DNA of 64,000 bases from Rhodosporidiobolus odoratus (Eukaryota > Basidiomycota > Microbotryomycetes > Sporidiobolales > Sporidiobolaceae), in assembly GCA_034387635.1 (NCBI GenBank), contig JAOANU010000012.1, positions 496,001 to 560,000 of the forward strand, read 5' to 3'. The position numbers were made by a program, and so were the translations under genes. This document shows positions 10,895 to 23,300 of this stretch, in pieces; the first letter of the stretch is position 1; each line of letters opens with the position of its first letter. The notes beneath the pieces were generated by a model. The model was not told where the DNA came from and did no database searches. It was given only the letters and a program-made list of their open reading frames with translations.

Positions 10895-13631
10895 ATGGGC
10901 TTCAAGATCGTTGAGGACCGACCAACACCCCCAGAGGTGCGCTTCTATCTAATCAATGAACCCATCTTTGCCCGGTCCCCTCGGCAAGATTAGCTTATAT
11001 TACTTGCATGGATCTGTTTCGGCCAGATGTTCAGGTTTACAATTGGCGGATTTATACCACCGGTGTGAGTACTGCTCTGTCCCTTCCACCAGCGCCCCCA
11101 CACCCCTCTGTTTCTTCGCCACCCTTTGCCGCTCTTGCTCTTTTTCTCTCCTGCCTGCGGGGCGATACTGATTCCCTCTGCGTACAGGTCATCATTGCCT
11201 GTGGTGCCGCCCTCTTTGGCTACTGCGCATCGTTCATCGGTACTGCACTCAAGCTACCTGGTTTCACTAAGGATTTCGGCAACTTCAACTCCGCCAACAT
11301 TATCTCGTGAGGACATTCGCCCTTTACATTTCGTGCTGGGAGTCTACACGCTCTTCTGAACGTACAATGTGGGAGACTCCTCGCTCTTTGTAGCCCTGGG
11401 CAGGAGAAACGAAGTGGCTGACAATTCTCGCTCGACAGGGTCTTCCAGGCTGGTGCTTTCTTCGGAGCCAGTAAGTCGAGCGCACACGGTTCACCTTCGA
11501 AAGTGGCCGTCTGACCTTCAGTTTCTCAGTCACCGGCTACCCTTCGATGGAGAACTTCGGCAGGAAATGGACTCTTATGGGAACCTCGCTCCTCTTTATC
11601 GTCGCCTGCATTCTCCAGATTGCCGCGACGGGCCAGATCGGACTCATGTACGCTGGTCGCGTTATCAGCGGGTTCGCAGTCGGCCTCGTCACTTGCGTCT
11701 GTCCTGTCTACCTTGCCGAGCTGTCGCCTCCAGCCATCCGTGGCCGTCTTGTCGGGTTCTGTACGTCTCCAAGTCACCCTTTCCACGTCTCCTTGCTGAC
11801 TCACCACTCCTAGACGAATGCGCCTATCAGCTCATGTCGATCATCGCCTTCTGGCTCTCCTACGGCATCAAGGAGAACATGGACACCAACACGACTCTGG
11901 CCTGGCGTATCCCCTTCAGCATTCAATTGATCCCCGGCGGGCTTCTCTTCATCGGCTGCTTCTTCCTCAAGGAGTCGCCTCGTTACCTCCTCAAGCGTCA
12001 CCGTCCGGAGGAGGCTACCGCCAACCTCTGCTGGCTGCGCTGCCTTCCGCCCACGCACACTTACATTGAAGAGGAACTCTCCGCTACGGTTGTTCAGATC
12101 AGCCGTGAGGAGGCGGTTACCGCAGGACACCAGGGTAACTCCATCACTAGGTACTGCCGTGGTATCTGGTCAGAGGTCAGCCGCAAAGGGATCAGGAACA
12201 GGCTGGTCATTGGCGCTTTGTGCGTTCTCCTCTCCCCCTGCATCAGAATTCGTTACTCCGGACCTTGACTCCATTTTCATCGATTACTCTGGGCGCCTCT
12301 GCAGCATCATGATGTGGCAGAACATGTCTGGGTACGGCGACCCAATACTTCTCACTTCACCATGGGCAGCAGAGGAGCTAATGACTGCATAGTCACTCTT
12401 CACAGCATCAACGCCTTGAACTACTACAGCCCCACCCTCTTCGCCTCGGTGGGTATCACAGATACTTCTCTCTACGTACGTCGCCGCTTGTCATTCCCGC
12501 TTCCTTCAACACACTCATCCGAGATCTTCACAGACCGGTATCTACGGTGTGCTCAAGGCCGCAGCTTCTTTCGTTTTCTTCGCCTTTGTACGCCGTCTCC
12601 ATCATGCTCTCCCATCATTGCTATTGGCTGATCATGTGCCCATAGCTCGTCGACACCTGGGGTCGCCGAGGACCCCTCATGTTCGGAGGCGTCGCGAGCG
12701 GTCTCTGCATGCTCTATGTCACCGTCTATCTCGGAGTCGCCGACCCCGCTGCGCAGGCTCTCACTGCCGGTGGTGTCTCGCATTCGACGAAGATGGGAGG
12801 AAACGCGGCCATTGCTTTCCTTTTCCTTTTTGCCATTTTCTTCTGTATGGGGTGGAATGGGTGAGTTATCTGCGCCTTGTTTCCTCCCGCCGTAGCGTAA
12901 CTGACGTTCACTCTCCCTTTCTCCTCCCCCGTCAGACTCGCCTGGGTGCGTCTCGCGGCTTCCTCTGTCCTGCGGTACCGAGACTGACGCGGATACTTTT
13001 TTTGGATTTCTACAATTCTCCCAGGTCATCTGCGCTGAGGTGAAACCCTCCGTCGTTCTACTCTCTCTTCCGCCTCGCACTCGGGCAGGGGGGCACTTCC
13101 AACGGTGGCTTACCTTCTGCTCTTGTGCAGATCTACCCCACCCGTATCCGCGCCATTTGCGCTGCATGGACGGCGGCGTGGCAGTGGATCTTCCAATTCA
13201 TCATTGCTGTAGGTGCTGATATCACGCGGTTTGTGCAGAAGATAAGGCTGACCCAGATCTCGTCTTTTCCCGCAGCGCGAGACTCCCGACATGGTTGCCA
13301 ACATGGGCCACGCCGGCTACGGCATGTTCGCCATGTTTACTATCTTTAACTTACTCGCTGCCGTCTTCAGTTCGTCGGTCTCAGCTCGCTCACGCTGCAT
13401 CGGAGCTGACCTTCTCAACATCCCCTTTTACTCATGCGCCCCTCCTCTCCTCCTACAGCCTACTTCTTCATCCCTGAAACGAAGGGTCGGTCCCTCGAGG
13501 ACATGGATGTCATCTTTGGCGCCATTGGGCCGGACGAAGACCGGAAGAAGGTCCTCGGATCCGAAGAGCGCGTTGAGGATACTGAAGCCATCGAGGAACA
13601 GAAGGTCGACCGGCCTCACGAGGTCGTTTGA
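10895..13631 (+). CDS. MFS sugar-porter family transporter, quinate permease-like
   Basis: Fifteen exons can be joined with GT...AG borders to 531 residues: 10895-10936, 11035-11064, 11188-11306, 11439-11470, 11530-11760, 11814-12219, 12305-12331, 12406-12475, 12534-12587, 12646-12860, 12936-12945, 13025-13039, 13131-13208, 13276-13369, 13459-13631. The start MGFKIVEDRPTPPEVYNWR carries the EDRPTPxEVYNWR signature of fungal quinate permeases (QutD/QA-Y). Sugar-porter signatures follow: ENFGRKW after TM2, GRVISGFAVG, PVYLAELSPPAIRG, KESPRYL, and PETKGRSLEDMD after TM12. A charged cytosolic tail ends the protein. Twelve membrane spans and uptake of a sugar, polyol or quinate-type acid at the plasma membrane follow from the family; the exact substrate is not provable from sequence. 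Two exons are only 10 and 15 nt. No other quinate-pathway gene is adjacent. Confidence 0.9.
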
Positions 13632-14202
13632 GAGGTACTACTTAGGCGTCGGGACAGAATATCATAAGTTATCTTGCACGGGTCGGGATTCCCTTTTTAG
13701 CGCCGACCTTTTTATCCTCCTCATCTAGATGTCGTTACCCGCACCTTGTACTAGATTATATCCGCATCGCAACGAGTCTTCGTATGACCGTCGTCCCGTG
13801 TCCTTTACCTCGTTTGCGCTTGATGTCCCGTTGCGCCTTCGGGGGATGAGTCGTTATGATTAGGTTTGCTCGAAGTACAGGGTCTTGACTTCCCGTATCC
13901 ACCAGTATTGCCATTTCCCCCCCACTTACAACTGCTTGCCCGTTCTTGTGCCTGTGCGTCAAAGAGCGAAAGCGCAGTCAGGATCCCTGCATACGCACGT
14001 CTGCCCTCAACTCAGCAGCCTCCCTTCGCCACAAGTCACCCTCGATCCTCGTCGTCGCTACTTCCGACTTTCTCGCCGTCGAATCGCCTGTACAGGCGCC
14101 AGTCGGAAAAGCACCACAAGAAGCAACACTGCGCTGCCCATCGCCCGGCTCTAGTACTTTTCTCGATAACTCCCGCCTCCTCACCCTCTTCGGCACTCGA
14201 CG
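13632..14202. other. Intergenic region between MFS porter and SNU66
   Basis: The first part is the 3' region of the porter. The second part, C/T-rich from about 14000, is the likely promoter and leader of the SNU66-like gene. No coding or RNA gene is apparent. Confidence 0.6.
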
Positions 14203-17146
14203 ATGAGCGAATCTTCCGGCTGGAAGGAGTCCATCTCCCTCGAGGAGACCAACAAGATCCGTGTTTCTCTTGGTCTCAAACCTATCGCCGACCCCAACGC
14301 CTCTGCATCCACCGATGGCGCCGCCGCACCCGCTCTCGAGGGCGATGCGTTAGCAGAGGACAACTTTGCCAAGAGGCGCGAGGCTGAGCTGCGGGAGAAG
14401 GACGCTCAGGCGCTCAAGGACCGCATCGACAAGGCTCGGAATCAGAAGGATAGGGTGAGGAAGCTCGTTGGACGGGGACTGGGTCAGGCGGACGAAGATG
14501 ACTTGGTCGCCGAGAAGGTCAAGCAGGAAGCCGAAGGAGATGACACCAAGGCTTGGGTGAAGAAGCAGAAGAAAAAGGCCAAAGAGCTGGCGGCGAAGCG
14601 GGCGAGGGATCAGGAAGAGGCGGATAGGTTGGCCGAAGAAGAGGAACAGGAACGGGCTAGCAAGTACGGCGAACGAGATCTTGCCGGACTCAAGGTTGCG
14701 CATGGGGCTGACGCTTTCGAAGAAGGCGAGGATACGGTCTTGACGCTCAAGGATACTCGCATCCTGGATGACGAAGGTGAGCCCCTCACGTCTTCTTTCT
14801 TCTGTTCCTCTGCTTGCTGAGTGTCCCCCGCCATACTCCCGTGCAGACGACGAACTCCACAACGTCAACCTCACCGAGAATGCCAAGCACGCTCATGCTC
14901 TCGACCTGAAGAAGAAGGGTCGGCAGGCTGGGCAGTATACCGGCTATGATGACGAAGAGTTTGGCGGCGAGGCTGGTAGCTCGCGCGGTGTCCTCAGCAA
15001 GTACGACGAGGGGTTCGAAGGAATGAAGACGGATGGCTTCCAACTCGGCTCGGCGCCTATCGCGGCAAAGGGTAAGGGCAAGGCGAGCGAAGCTGGTCCG
15101 GGAGAAAACGGCGAGCGGGAGAAGGTGAAATTGTCGATGGAGTACACGAGTACGTTCTCTCGCTGCTTCCGGGTCTCGGACGGTGCTGACAAGGTTGACC
15201 TGCAGAAACGTTCAACACCGACTACCTGCAAGAAGGCGACGTCGGGTTCAAGAAGCCCAAGGTACGATGCCAATGCTCTTTTCAGCGCGCTCGTTATCAC
15301 TGACACCTTGTTGATCCTGGCTTGCAGAAGAAGAAGAAGCGCCCTACGCGTACCACCACCCTCGGCGACGAGCCCGAAGACGCCGCCTCCTCGATGGACG
15401 TAGACGGTGGTGCCGCCCCGAAGCGCATCGAGCGCGTCTCCCTCGACGAGACCAATTTGATCGACGACGACGACCTCGCTGTCTCTCTCGCTCGTCAGCG
15501 ACGCGAAGCCGCCAAGCAGAAGATTAAGGAGATGAAAGCCCGCGCCGCCATTGCGCCTCCGCCAGCCGCAAATGGGATGGACACGGAAGACAACGTTGTC
15601 AAGAAGGAGGACGATGATGAGGACGTCACGACTTCGCTTCCCCGATCAGCTAAGACGACGGAAGAAGAGGATGACGAGGGAGACGTCCTCGTCCTCGACG
15701 ACACTTCCGAATTCGTACGGAACATCTCGCTGGCGGCGACGGCAGCGCAGGAGCGGGCGGACCGGGAAGCGGAACGGCAGGCGCGCCAGCGAAGCGCAAG
15801 TGCCGCGCCTCGGCCTGCTGCAGGGGTTCAGTCTGTTCTTCCTCAGATCAAGCGGGAAGAAGACGTTCCGCTTGACGAGATCGCTGCCGGGGTCAGCGGA
15901 TGGGGCGAGGCCAGAGAGGATGGCGAAGAGGACGAGCCGATGTACGATGCGGATGAGATGGCCCGGGGCGAGGACCTAAAGCCGCAGATCAAGGCGGAGG
16001 ACGACGAAGGTCTCGCTACAACTCAGCAGGAGCAACTCGTCTCGCGAGGTCTGGCTTCGACCCTCTCCATGCTGCGGCACCAAGGTCTTGTCAAGACGCG
16101 TACGCCGGAGGAGCTCGCCCGCGAGAAGGAGCTCAAGGAGCGAGAGGCGTGGTTGGCGTCACAGCGGAAGAGGGAGGACGACCGCGAGAGGGAGAGGCAG
16201 GCGGCTCGGAGGGCGGGTGACCAGAAGGGGCAGCAGCAGCGAGAGTACGAGAACAGGCAAAGGGAGCAGAGGGAAGCGCAGGCGACACTCGAGGCGTTCA
16301 ACAACTACAAGCCTGTCGTCGACCTCAAATACCACGACGAGTTTGGTCGTGACATGACCCCGAAAGAGGTGCGTCTACTTTCGTCTTTCCTTTTCATGGT
16401 CTTCCTCGCCGGTATGCATCTTGCCATTGAGCTGAGCTGACACCGGTGACTCCATCTCGCAGGCATGGAAGCACCTCTCGCACGCCTTCCACGGTCACGG
16501 TTCGGGCGCCAAGAACACCGAGAAGCGACTGAGGAAGATCGAGAACGAGCGTAAGCAGGCTGCGATGGTTGCAGGCGATACACCGCTGTCTTCTGCTGCT
16601 GCCTTTGCGGCTCGTGCCAAGATGACCGGGTCAGCGACGATGATCCTCGGTGTCGGTGACAAAAAGTGCGTCTTACCTCACTACCATGCTTGCTGGCACC
16701 CGACTGACTCGCGCTCTCTTCGCAGCTCCGCGCCAATCCAGGAAGACACCCTCGGCAACGTTTCAAGACTTGACAAGAACTTGAAAGGAAAGGGCAAGCC
16801 GATCGTCGCCCCTCCACCATCTTCTCGCAATAATCGCACCTCGTCTCCCGGCACATCTACTGTCATCAACGACATTCCTATGCGTCCTCTCCCCCTTCCC
16901 TCCTCCGCCTCGGTTTCGGCGTCTACCTCGAACGGCCGCGAGCTCAGCGGAACTCCCGAGCCTGGATCTGCAGGGATGCGGAAAGCCGGGTTCGCGCCCG
17001 TCAACAGGAGCTTCTCGCCAGCTGAAACGATGATGGAAGCGAGTGGGAGTAGAGAGATGGGAGGGAATAGGTTTGCGGCGATTGCGATGAAGAGGAGGGC
17101 GGATGGGGAAGGAGAGGGAAGCCCGGCGAGCAAGAGGCGGGCTTGA
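14203..17146 (+). CDS. SNU66: U4/U6.U5 tri-snRNP protein Snu66 (SART1 family)
   Basis: The start WKESISLEETNKIRVSLGLK is the conserved SART1/Snu66 N-terminus. A Lys/Glu-rich helical segment follows, then the family blocks LKVAHGADAFEEGEDTVLTL, NVNLTENAKHAHALDLKKK and SKYDEGFEGMKTDGFQLG. The C-terminal block KYHDEFGRDMTPKEAWKHLS with HAFHGHGSGAKNTEKRLRK is diagnostic for the family. Snu66 sits in the U4/U6.U5 tri-snRNP and is needed to form the active spliceosome; its N-terminus binds the ubiquitin-like protein Hub1 in yeasts. At least five introns are visible, the first at 14777-14846. The tail after 16900 is Ser/Pro-rich and poorly conserved. Product about 850 residues, stop TGA 17144-17146. 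In a genome this rich in introns a full tri-snRNP set is expected. Confidence 0.93.
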
Positions 17147-17285
17147 ATAGCGCAGCATTTGAGCCTGTAAATGCACATCCTTCATTATGAGCTCTGGCAT
17201 ACAATACCGAACCAGCGCACACAAGCAGAGAAACCCAAGTGACCTTCTCAGCCTCGGTTCGAACTTTGTCTCACGCGTGGGGCCG

Positions 17286-18113
17286 CTATGCCTTCACTGC
17301 CGTTGCACTCTCTCCTCGCTCCTTCGCGTCCTCCTCTGCCAGACTCAGCTCAGCAATCTCTGCCGTGATCTCCTGCAGTTCTTCCTGAACTTGCTGGGCG
17401 AGGGTTGTTCGTCTGCAAAAGAAGAAAGATTAGATGTTGCTCGTCTTGGGGTAAGCTGGAGAGGCCTCACGACGACTCTTTCTCTTGAATCGAGTCGATG
17501 AGAGAGGGAGAAAGGGAAGAGTCGAGGGACATGAGCCGCCGAAGTTGGTAAAGTTCGAGGGTCTGGCAGGAAACAGGCGTGAGCGTCCCGATAAGCTACG
17601 TCGCCTGAATCTGCGCGCGTCTTCTGCTTGCAGCGAGCGCGAACACGGGGCCCGGAGCACGACAGAACGTACAGCTTTCACCCTTTGACTTTCCGCCTGC
17701 TCAATCTCCCTCACTACTTTTTCCAGATCTCCTCGTTCCCACTTTTCGTTGATCTCTTCCCTCAGCAGCCTAATCTCCTCCTTGACCTCAACTAACCCGC
17801 CAAACGCAATCTTGAGCACTTCATTCAATTCCTCCTCATTAGGCGCCCGAGGGTTCGCCGCCTCTGCAGCACATTGACTCTGCCCTGCCGCGGGTGTCGG
17901 GTGCGTATGCGAGGTAGAAGAAGCGAGTGCGTCGGGCACGGACCAGTCTAGCTGGGTTGAGGTCGAGGTGGGGGAGAAGAAGGATGACATCGCCGAGTCG
18001 AGTTCTTGTTGAAGGGCGCGGCGGGTTTCGAGAGCGCGGGTGAAGGCGCGGAGAGAGGCTAGTAGGCTGGCGGAGGGTGCGGGCGCGGCAGCCGGTGCAA
18101 GAGAGACAGCCAT
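17286..18113 (-). CDS. Coiled-coil protein resembling DNA-repair REX1-B family
   Basis: Exons 18113-17682, 17562-17471 and 17412-17286 join to 216 residues (144 codons, then 92 and 127 nt). The start ATG is the MAVSLAPAAA one; an upstream in-frame ATG at 18239 would add an unlikely basic leader. Layout: Ala/Pro-rich start, helix (LLASLRAFTRALETRRALQQ), Ser/Thr-rich loop, then a long amphipathic helix region with LVEVKEEIRLLREEINEKW and GDLEKVVREIEQAESQR, and a final helix rich in Glu. The spacing of the short helix, variable loop and helix ending in a Leu-x-x-Val-x-Arg-x-Ile-x-x-Ala/Gln-Glu block resembles the REX1-B family, first linked to DNA repair in Chlamydomonas. This is recognition by pattern only; any small coiled-coil complex subunit could look similar. 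Confidence 0.6.
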
Positions 18114-18355
18114 ACTGAATTTGTGTGAAGCGTGAGTGGGAAAGGATGAGCGAAGCGAGCGGTGTCGCAGGTGGTCGCGCTTTCTTTTTCGGCGAGAGCC
18201 ACAGGCACGTGTTATCATGCTAAGTTCCCAGTATTGCATGCGGAGAGAGAGAGGGGGAATTCTAACGAGAGAACGACAAGTGGAGAAAACGACCCAAACT
18301 ACCGAACAGCACCCTTCCTACTTCGTGCCTCATCACCTAACAGAAGGTTCGAGGC

Positions 18356-19296
18356 TTAGTAAGGGGCAGCGGCAGCCTGACATTGCTTGAGCATGTCGAG
18401 GTAGTACTGGCAGGCGGTGCTGTCGTTGCCAGTGCCGTTGAGGCAGGAAACGAAGTCTGCGAGAGAAAGAGGCAATGCACAGCATCAGCGTCGCGCGCCT
18501 TGCAGTAGTCAGTCCGAGATCGAAGGAAATGACACTAACCCTTAGCCTGAACATCGCAAGCTCCGCCCATCCTTGCCTGCTGGAACGACTGCTGCTCGAC
18601 CGGCTGGGCGGGAGCCTCTGCCGGTGCAGAGGAGCCGCCACCGCCGAAGAGCATGGAGGAGAGACCGTGACCGACAGTGGAACCGACGGCAACACCGGCA
18701 GCGGTGGAAGCCATCTGAAGGAGAAAGCGGGATGTCAGTACAGCCAGACTCGAGGAAGAGGAAGATGTTGAAAAGATCGCCCAATTCTCCTGAAGTGGCG
18801 ATCCTTCTGATGGTGATTCACAGCGCCGACTATCATTCTGTCCCGGCTAACTCGCGCCTTCCTGCTAAGTGGTGAGGTGATTTGCCATCGCCTTCTTCCA
18901 CTGTTCCACTCTTCCACTGCAATATCCCCACATCTGCCTCCAGCCAGTCCGATCAACGCCGCGGCGCTATCCCTGTCGAGATGCGCCGTATGCGCTGAAG
19001 GCGAAACGTAAATGCCTCACCTGTCCGAAGAGACCGGGACCTTGAGAAGGCGCGGCAGCTGGCGGTGCGTGGGCAACGGGTGCCGGGGGAGCCTGACGCT
19101 GAGCGGGAGGAGGAGCAGCCCTGCAGCGATTCGATCTGATCAGCCAATGATGCTAGTGACATGGAAGCCCGTACTCGCTCGGCAAACCATCGAGAGAGAG
19201 AGAGGAGACTGACATGGTCGCGGCACCGCGCTGTTGCTGAGCAGGAGCGGGGGCAGGGCGAGCAGCGGGGCGAGAAGAGCGAGTTTGGCGGGGCAT
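18356..19296 (-). CDS. MIX17: Mix17/CHCHD2-like twin-CX9C mitochondrial protein
   Basis: Four exons (19296-19214, 19120-19021, 18714-18540, 18456-18356) give 152 residues. The N-terminus MPRQTRSSRPAARPAPAPAQ is basic and Ala/Pro-rich, like the targeting region of CHCHD2/Mix17. The middle has the conserved glycine-rich hydrophobic segment (GVAVGSTVGHGLSSMLFGG). The C-terminus holds the CHCH fold with two CX9C motifs, CDVQAKDFVSC and CQYYLDMLKQC, whose cysteines are oxidised by Mia40 on import to the intermembrane space. Family members influence respiratory-chain function and cristae organisation. The third exon starts at an ATG codon, so a shorter form starting there is conceivable, but the four-exon model keeps the family's usual length of about 150 residues. 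Confidence 0.92.
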
Positions 19297-20357
19297 TGTA
19301 GCTTGGCGTAGAGTGTGAGGGGGAGGGAGAGAGTGGCGAGGGTTCTTGAGGACGAGGTCAACTTCCTCCGGCTTCCACCACACCGCTTGCCGTGCTGACT
19401 GTGACGCTCAAGCATTGCCGAGACGTCTCACAGCGCTCGCGACCTGAATCGTGTCGTTCGCCTACTGCCGCCGTCGCACCCGCCTCTCACTCGACAGTCA
19501 GCGTTTCGGCAGCGACATTTACCTCGTCGCCGCAGTGGGAGAGTCTCGCGGGACGCAGCATCAGTGCGAGAGTAGTGCAGACTGTCTAGTGTCACAAGCC
19601 CTAGACCTATCAGCGATGCCGGCCCGCTATGGGGCTTTTCCTCCCTGTTCCGATGTTCCCGACCCGATGCTCCTTCCCCTCCCACTTCTACCGGGGTGCA
19701 AGGCACTTGGGTGTACACTCGGGCGTTCCAGCCGTAGTCTTTGATTTCTGTAACCTTGCTACGGGCGGCACAGCACTCTATATCTCGCAAGTGTTTGGAA
19801 CCGCCAGCCTTTCCTCCGTTCGCCTACAGTGGTCTGCCTGCCTGTCGCCGGTGACTACCAGGTCCGGTGGCATTAGTGTTGGGCGGCTCTTCATCGAGAT
19901 GGCGGTGGTGAAGAGGAGACTTACCCGCGGAGGAAAAGACGGTGACGGGGGAGATGAGCAGCGCTGAGCAGATGACCGCCGGTGTTGGGGCAAGGCGAGG
20001 GTGATCGTAGAGGTGAACAGGCTGTATGGACCTGTACTGTTAGTATAAGCAAAGGAAGCGAGAGAAGCCCATTATCGGGAGTGTTACCGCCGTGTTTGTT
20101 CTCCTTTGATCGTGACTCTCCTTCCTACACAATACACTGCTCATCTGATACACCTGTCAGCCACACAACACCCAACAGCACCCGCCTGACTCTCGCCTTG
20201 ACCAGCGTAGAGTGCTTGACCTGACCCAACTCGACGCCCCAACCTCTCCCCACTTTACTCCGACACGCTATCGCCTACGATCAACTCCACCAAAGTCACC
20301 TTGTTGTCGCTTTATTCGCTCGTATCATCTACGACTAGCCCTCTGGAGGGTTCACGC
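19297..20357. other. Divergent promoter region between MIX17-like and BCAS3-like genes
   Basis: About 1.06 kb between two divergent starts. The part next to the MIX17-like gene is its likely leader; the part from about 20080 is C/T-rich with CACACAACACCC-type sequence, likely the leader of the BCAS3-like gene. No gene is supported. Confidence 0.55.
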
Positions 20358-23300
20358 ATGACCCACGACCGATCCTTCCATGACCGCGACACTTCGTATA
20401 CACCCGAGTCAGCGAGCGAGAGGGGTCATGCAGTACATCCAGAGCTAGTCAAGTACGCTCGATAGTCTCTCTACCGGGTAGGTAGACATGCATTGACCCT
20501 GTGACCGCTCTCAACCGCTCAACTTGCTTTGACCCGCCTCATCACCCCTCCCCCACCCGCACCTCCTCCACCTTCAGGAACCCCTCTACCCTTGAGTCGC
20601 TCGCTACATCTCTCAAGACCTGGACACCCTTCGATCCTACCGCCTCGTTCAGCCCGACCAGCCCAATCGCTCATTCACCATTATCGCCGAGAACTGATAG
20701 GAGTGCTGAAGTCACCGGTTGGAATGGCATGGATGTCGGTCGGGAGGAGGAGTCATGGAAAGAGCACAGGGAACAGCAGCTACCGGATGCAGGAGAGAGG
20801 GTCAGCTGGGCACGATGGGACGAGCTGCCCGCAGAGGGCGCCGAACGTGCAAGGTACGTTCTTCGAGCCTTCTCTAGCTTCCGCTGCCACTAAAGAAGCC
20901 TTACTTGCCACAGGCGTATCCTGATCCTCGCCTACAAGAATGACGGTGTTGCCGTATGGGACTGCTCCGACCTCGACTCGTGGACAGAACTGCTCAATCT
21001 CCCAACCTTCGATGCGGCTCTCGATAGCAAATTGCAACGCAAATTCCCCCGAGGCGCAGGGACAGTCTGCAGCGCGACAGTCCTTCCCTCACCGCTGATG
21101 CCTATTGGCACGCCCGACCCTCTTTCAGCATCTCGACCTCTTATCGCCTTCGCGACATGCGATTCTTCCTCTTCTTCGTCTTCTTCCGTTTCGTCAACTG
21201 TGTTCTTGTACTCCTTACGCACACACCGCATCGTCAATACCGTCTCACTCCTCGGCATCGCACACCGCATCCTCGCCAACCGTCGTTTCCTTATTATCTC
21301 TACTACCGCGCCGGCCGCTCTTCACGTCTACGAAGCATCCGACCTGTCTCCTGCCCGCGTTTCTCCTCTCACCGATGTCGCTCGCTCACCGTTCGACGGA
21401 TCTCCCGTGTTCGACCTCGGACAAGGCGGCCGCCTCCTCGCCTACGCGACCAATCGCCCCGTTCTTAGCTCGCGACTAGACCGCTCGCCTGGCCGCCCCG
21501 GTTCTGGCATTCTCGCTCATCGCGGTCTCTTTGATGCCGAGCTACAGACGGGCGACGCCGGCGACTATCGCTTTGCGACCGAGGCCGCGCATGCCGGAGG
21601 GGAGGTGGCTCGAAGAGCTGCAGAGGGCGTGATGAGCGGTGTCAAGGCCATCGGCGAGGTCAGCATGGGCTATTGGAGCGGTGTAGGCTCGGCAGGCCGG
21701 CGAACAAGCGAGGGAGGGTCAGCGGCTGGGTTCGGGGAGGACGGGAGCAGGACCTTCTCAAAGTCCGCTCCTCAGGCTTCCGGCGCAGGATTCAGCCGCC
21801 GTATCTCTATCTCGGCCATGACCAAGACAAGAGGCGATGGTCCGATGAGCTCGACAGCTGGAACTGTCCTCGTCGTCGACCTTCTCTCCCCAGTCGCCTC
21901 GTCGAGCCCGTCAAACAAGCCTCGAACATCCCGCCCAGTTTCCTCGCCTGGCGGCGTTGCTTCGTCTTCGTCTTCTCCGCTTAGGGTCGTAGCGCACTTC
22001 CGTCCATGCTCGCAACCCCTTGCCCTTCTGTCGTTCTCCCCTTCCTCGACGTCCCTGCTCACCGCCTCCGCCACTGCGCACGCCTTCGACGTCTTCGAGC
22101 TGAAGCCCGCCGTCCGCATCGGCGTGAGCGCTACGTCCTCCTCGCCTTCCTCCGCTCCAGCCACCCTCGGCCAGGTCTGGCATCGCTACCGCCTTCAGCG
22201 AGGCTATACTTCCGCACAAGCTACCTCCGCGACCTGGTCGACAGACGGTCGTTTCGCCTCCGTCGCAACGGGGAAGGGTACCGCGCACGTCTACGCCCTG
22301 AACGCGACCGGCGGACTGCCGCAGCTTGAGACGCACTTTGCCGAAAAGGTCATCAATGCGAAGGAGTTGGCACCGCTTTCGGTGGGGCTTGGAACGGTGG
22401 CAAGGGTCAGAGCGCCGCAGGTCAGGCACGAGGGAGATGAGGTACCGGCCGGCGAGACGAGTAGGAGCAAAGCAGTAGGCTCACTTCCTCCAGCGGTGGC
22501 GTTCGTTCACAAGAGCGACTCTGTTCTGAGCGCTTTCGCCCCGCCACCTTCGAGTCATCTTCGGTCCTCCACCGCTTCGTCCTCGCCGAATGCGACGACT
22601 ATTCAGGACCTCGCCGTCTTTCACCCACACCTCGGCAGCGCAACGCTCCATCGCCTTTCTCTCGCTGAAGCGGGGGCGCCGCCTCTCTCTACCCTCGCGA
22701 CTGCTGCCGAAGGGACGCTCGCAGCCGCTTCGCGTGGGGACGTCGGCAAACTCGCCACGACGGCAGTGAGCGGGTTGAGCCAGCTTATGAAGCGAGGTGC
22801 GGGGAGCGTGAGTCAGGTTCAACACCAGAATGAGAGCCAGCCAGGTGTCGACCAACAGCGACCAGGAGAGAGCGCGAGGAAGAGAGAGTGGACGGTCAAG
22901 GGTGAGGTGCTTGCGGGGTGGAAGCTTGCGAGGGAGAAGGGGTGGGGGGAAGTTAGGGAGGTTGTGGGCGAACCGATCGGAAGCGAGGGGGAGAGCAGCG
23001 AGGAGGACGTGAGGAGTGCGATGCTTGGGCTCAGGGAGTCGACGAAGGGCAAGGAGCATGTCATCCGGTACGCCGTTTCTCTTTTCTCCCTCGCGTTTCG
23101 AGACCTCGCTTATTCCTCACTGCGCGATCCTGCCGGCTTCTCGTCTCAGCAGCTGCTCCGCCTTCGCGGAGGTCGAGACCTTCTCCCGCTCGCCGCTCGT
23201 TCTCCCTCGCTCGATCTACCAGTCCCAGCAGTTCGACTTTTTCGCGTTGCCCTCTGACTACGCTGCGTCGACTACCAAGGGCAACTTTGCTCTGCCTCTA

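Noticed and set aside
17250..17266. CGGTTCGAACTTTG, a second B-box-like sequence
   Set aside because: No acceptor-stem pairing or A-box can be built around it; it sits in the 3' region between two genes.
20501..20893. Start of the BCAS3-like protein at GTG 20501
   Set aside because: Nuclear fungal genes rarely start at GTG, and a stop lies just upstream in frame. An ATG exon at 20358-20452 joins in phase to the acceptor at 20577.
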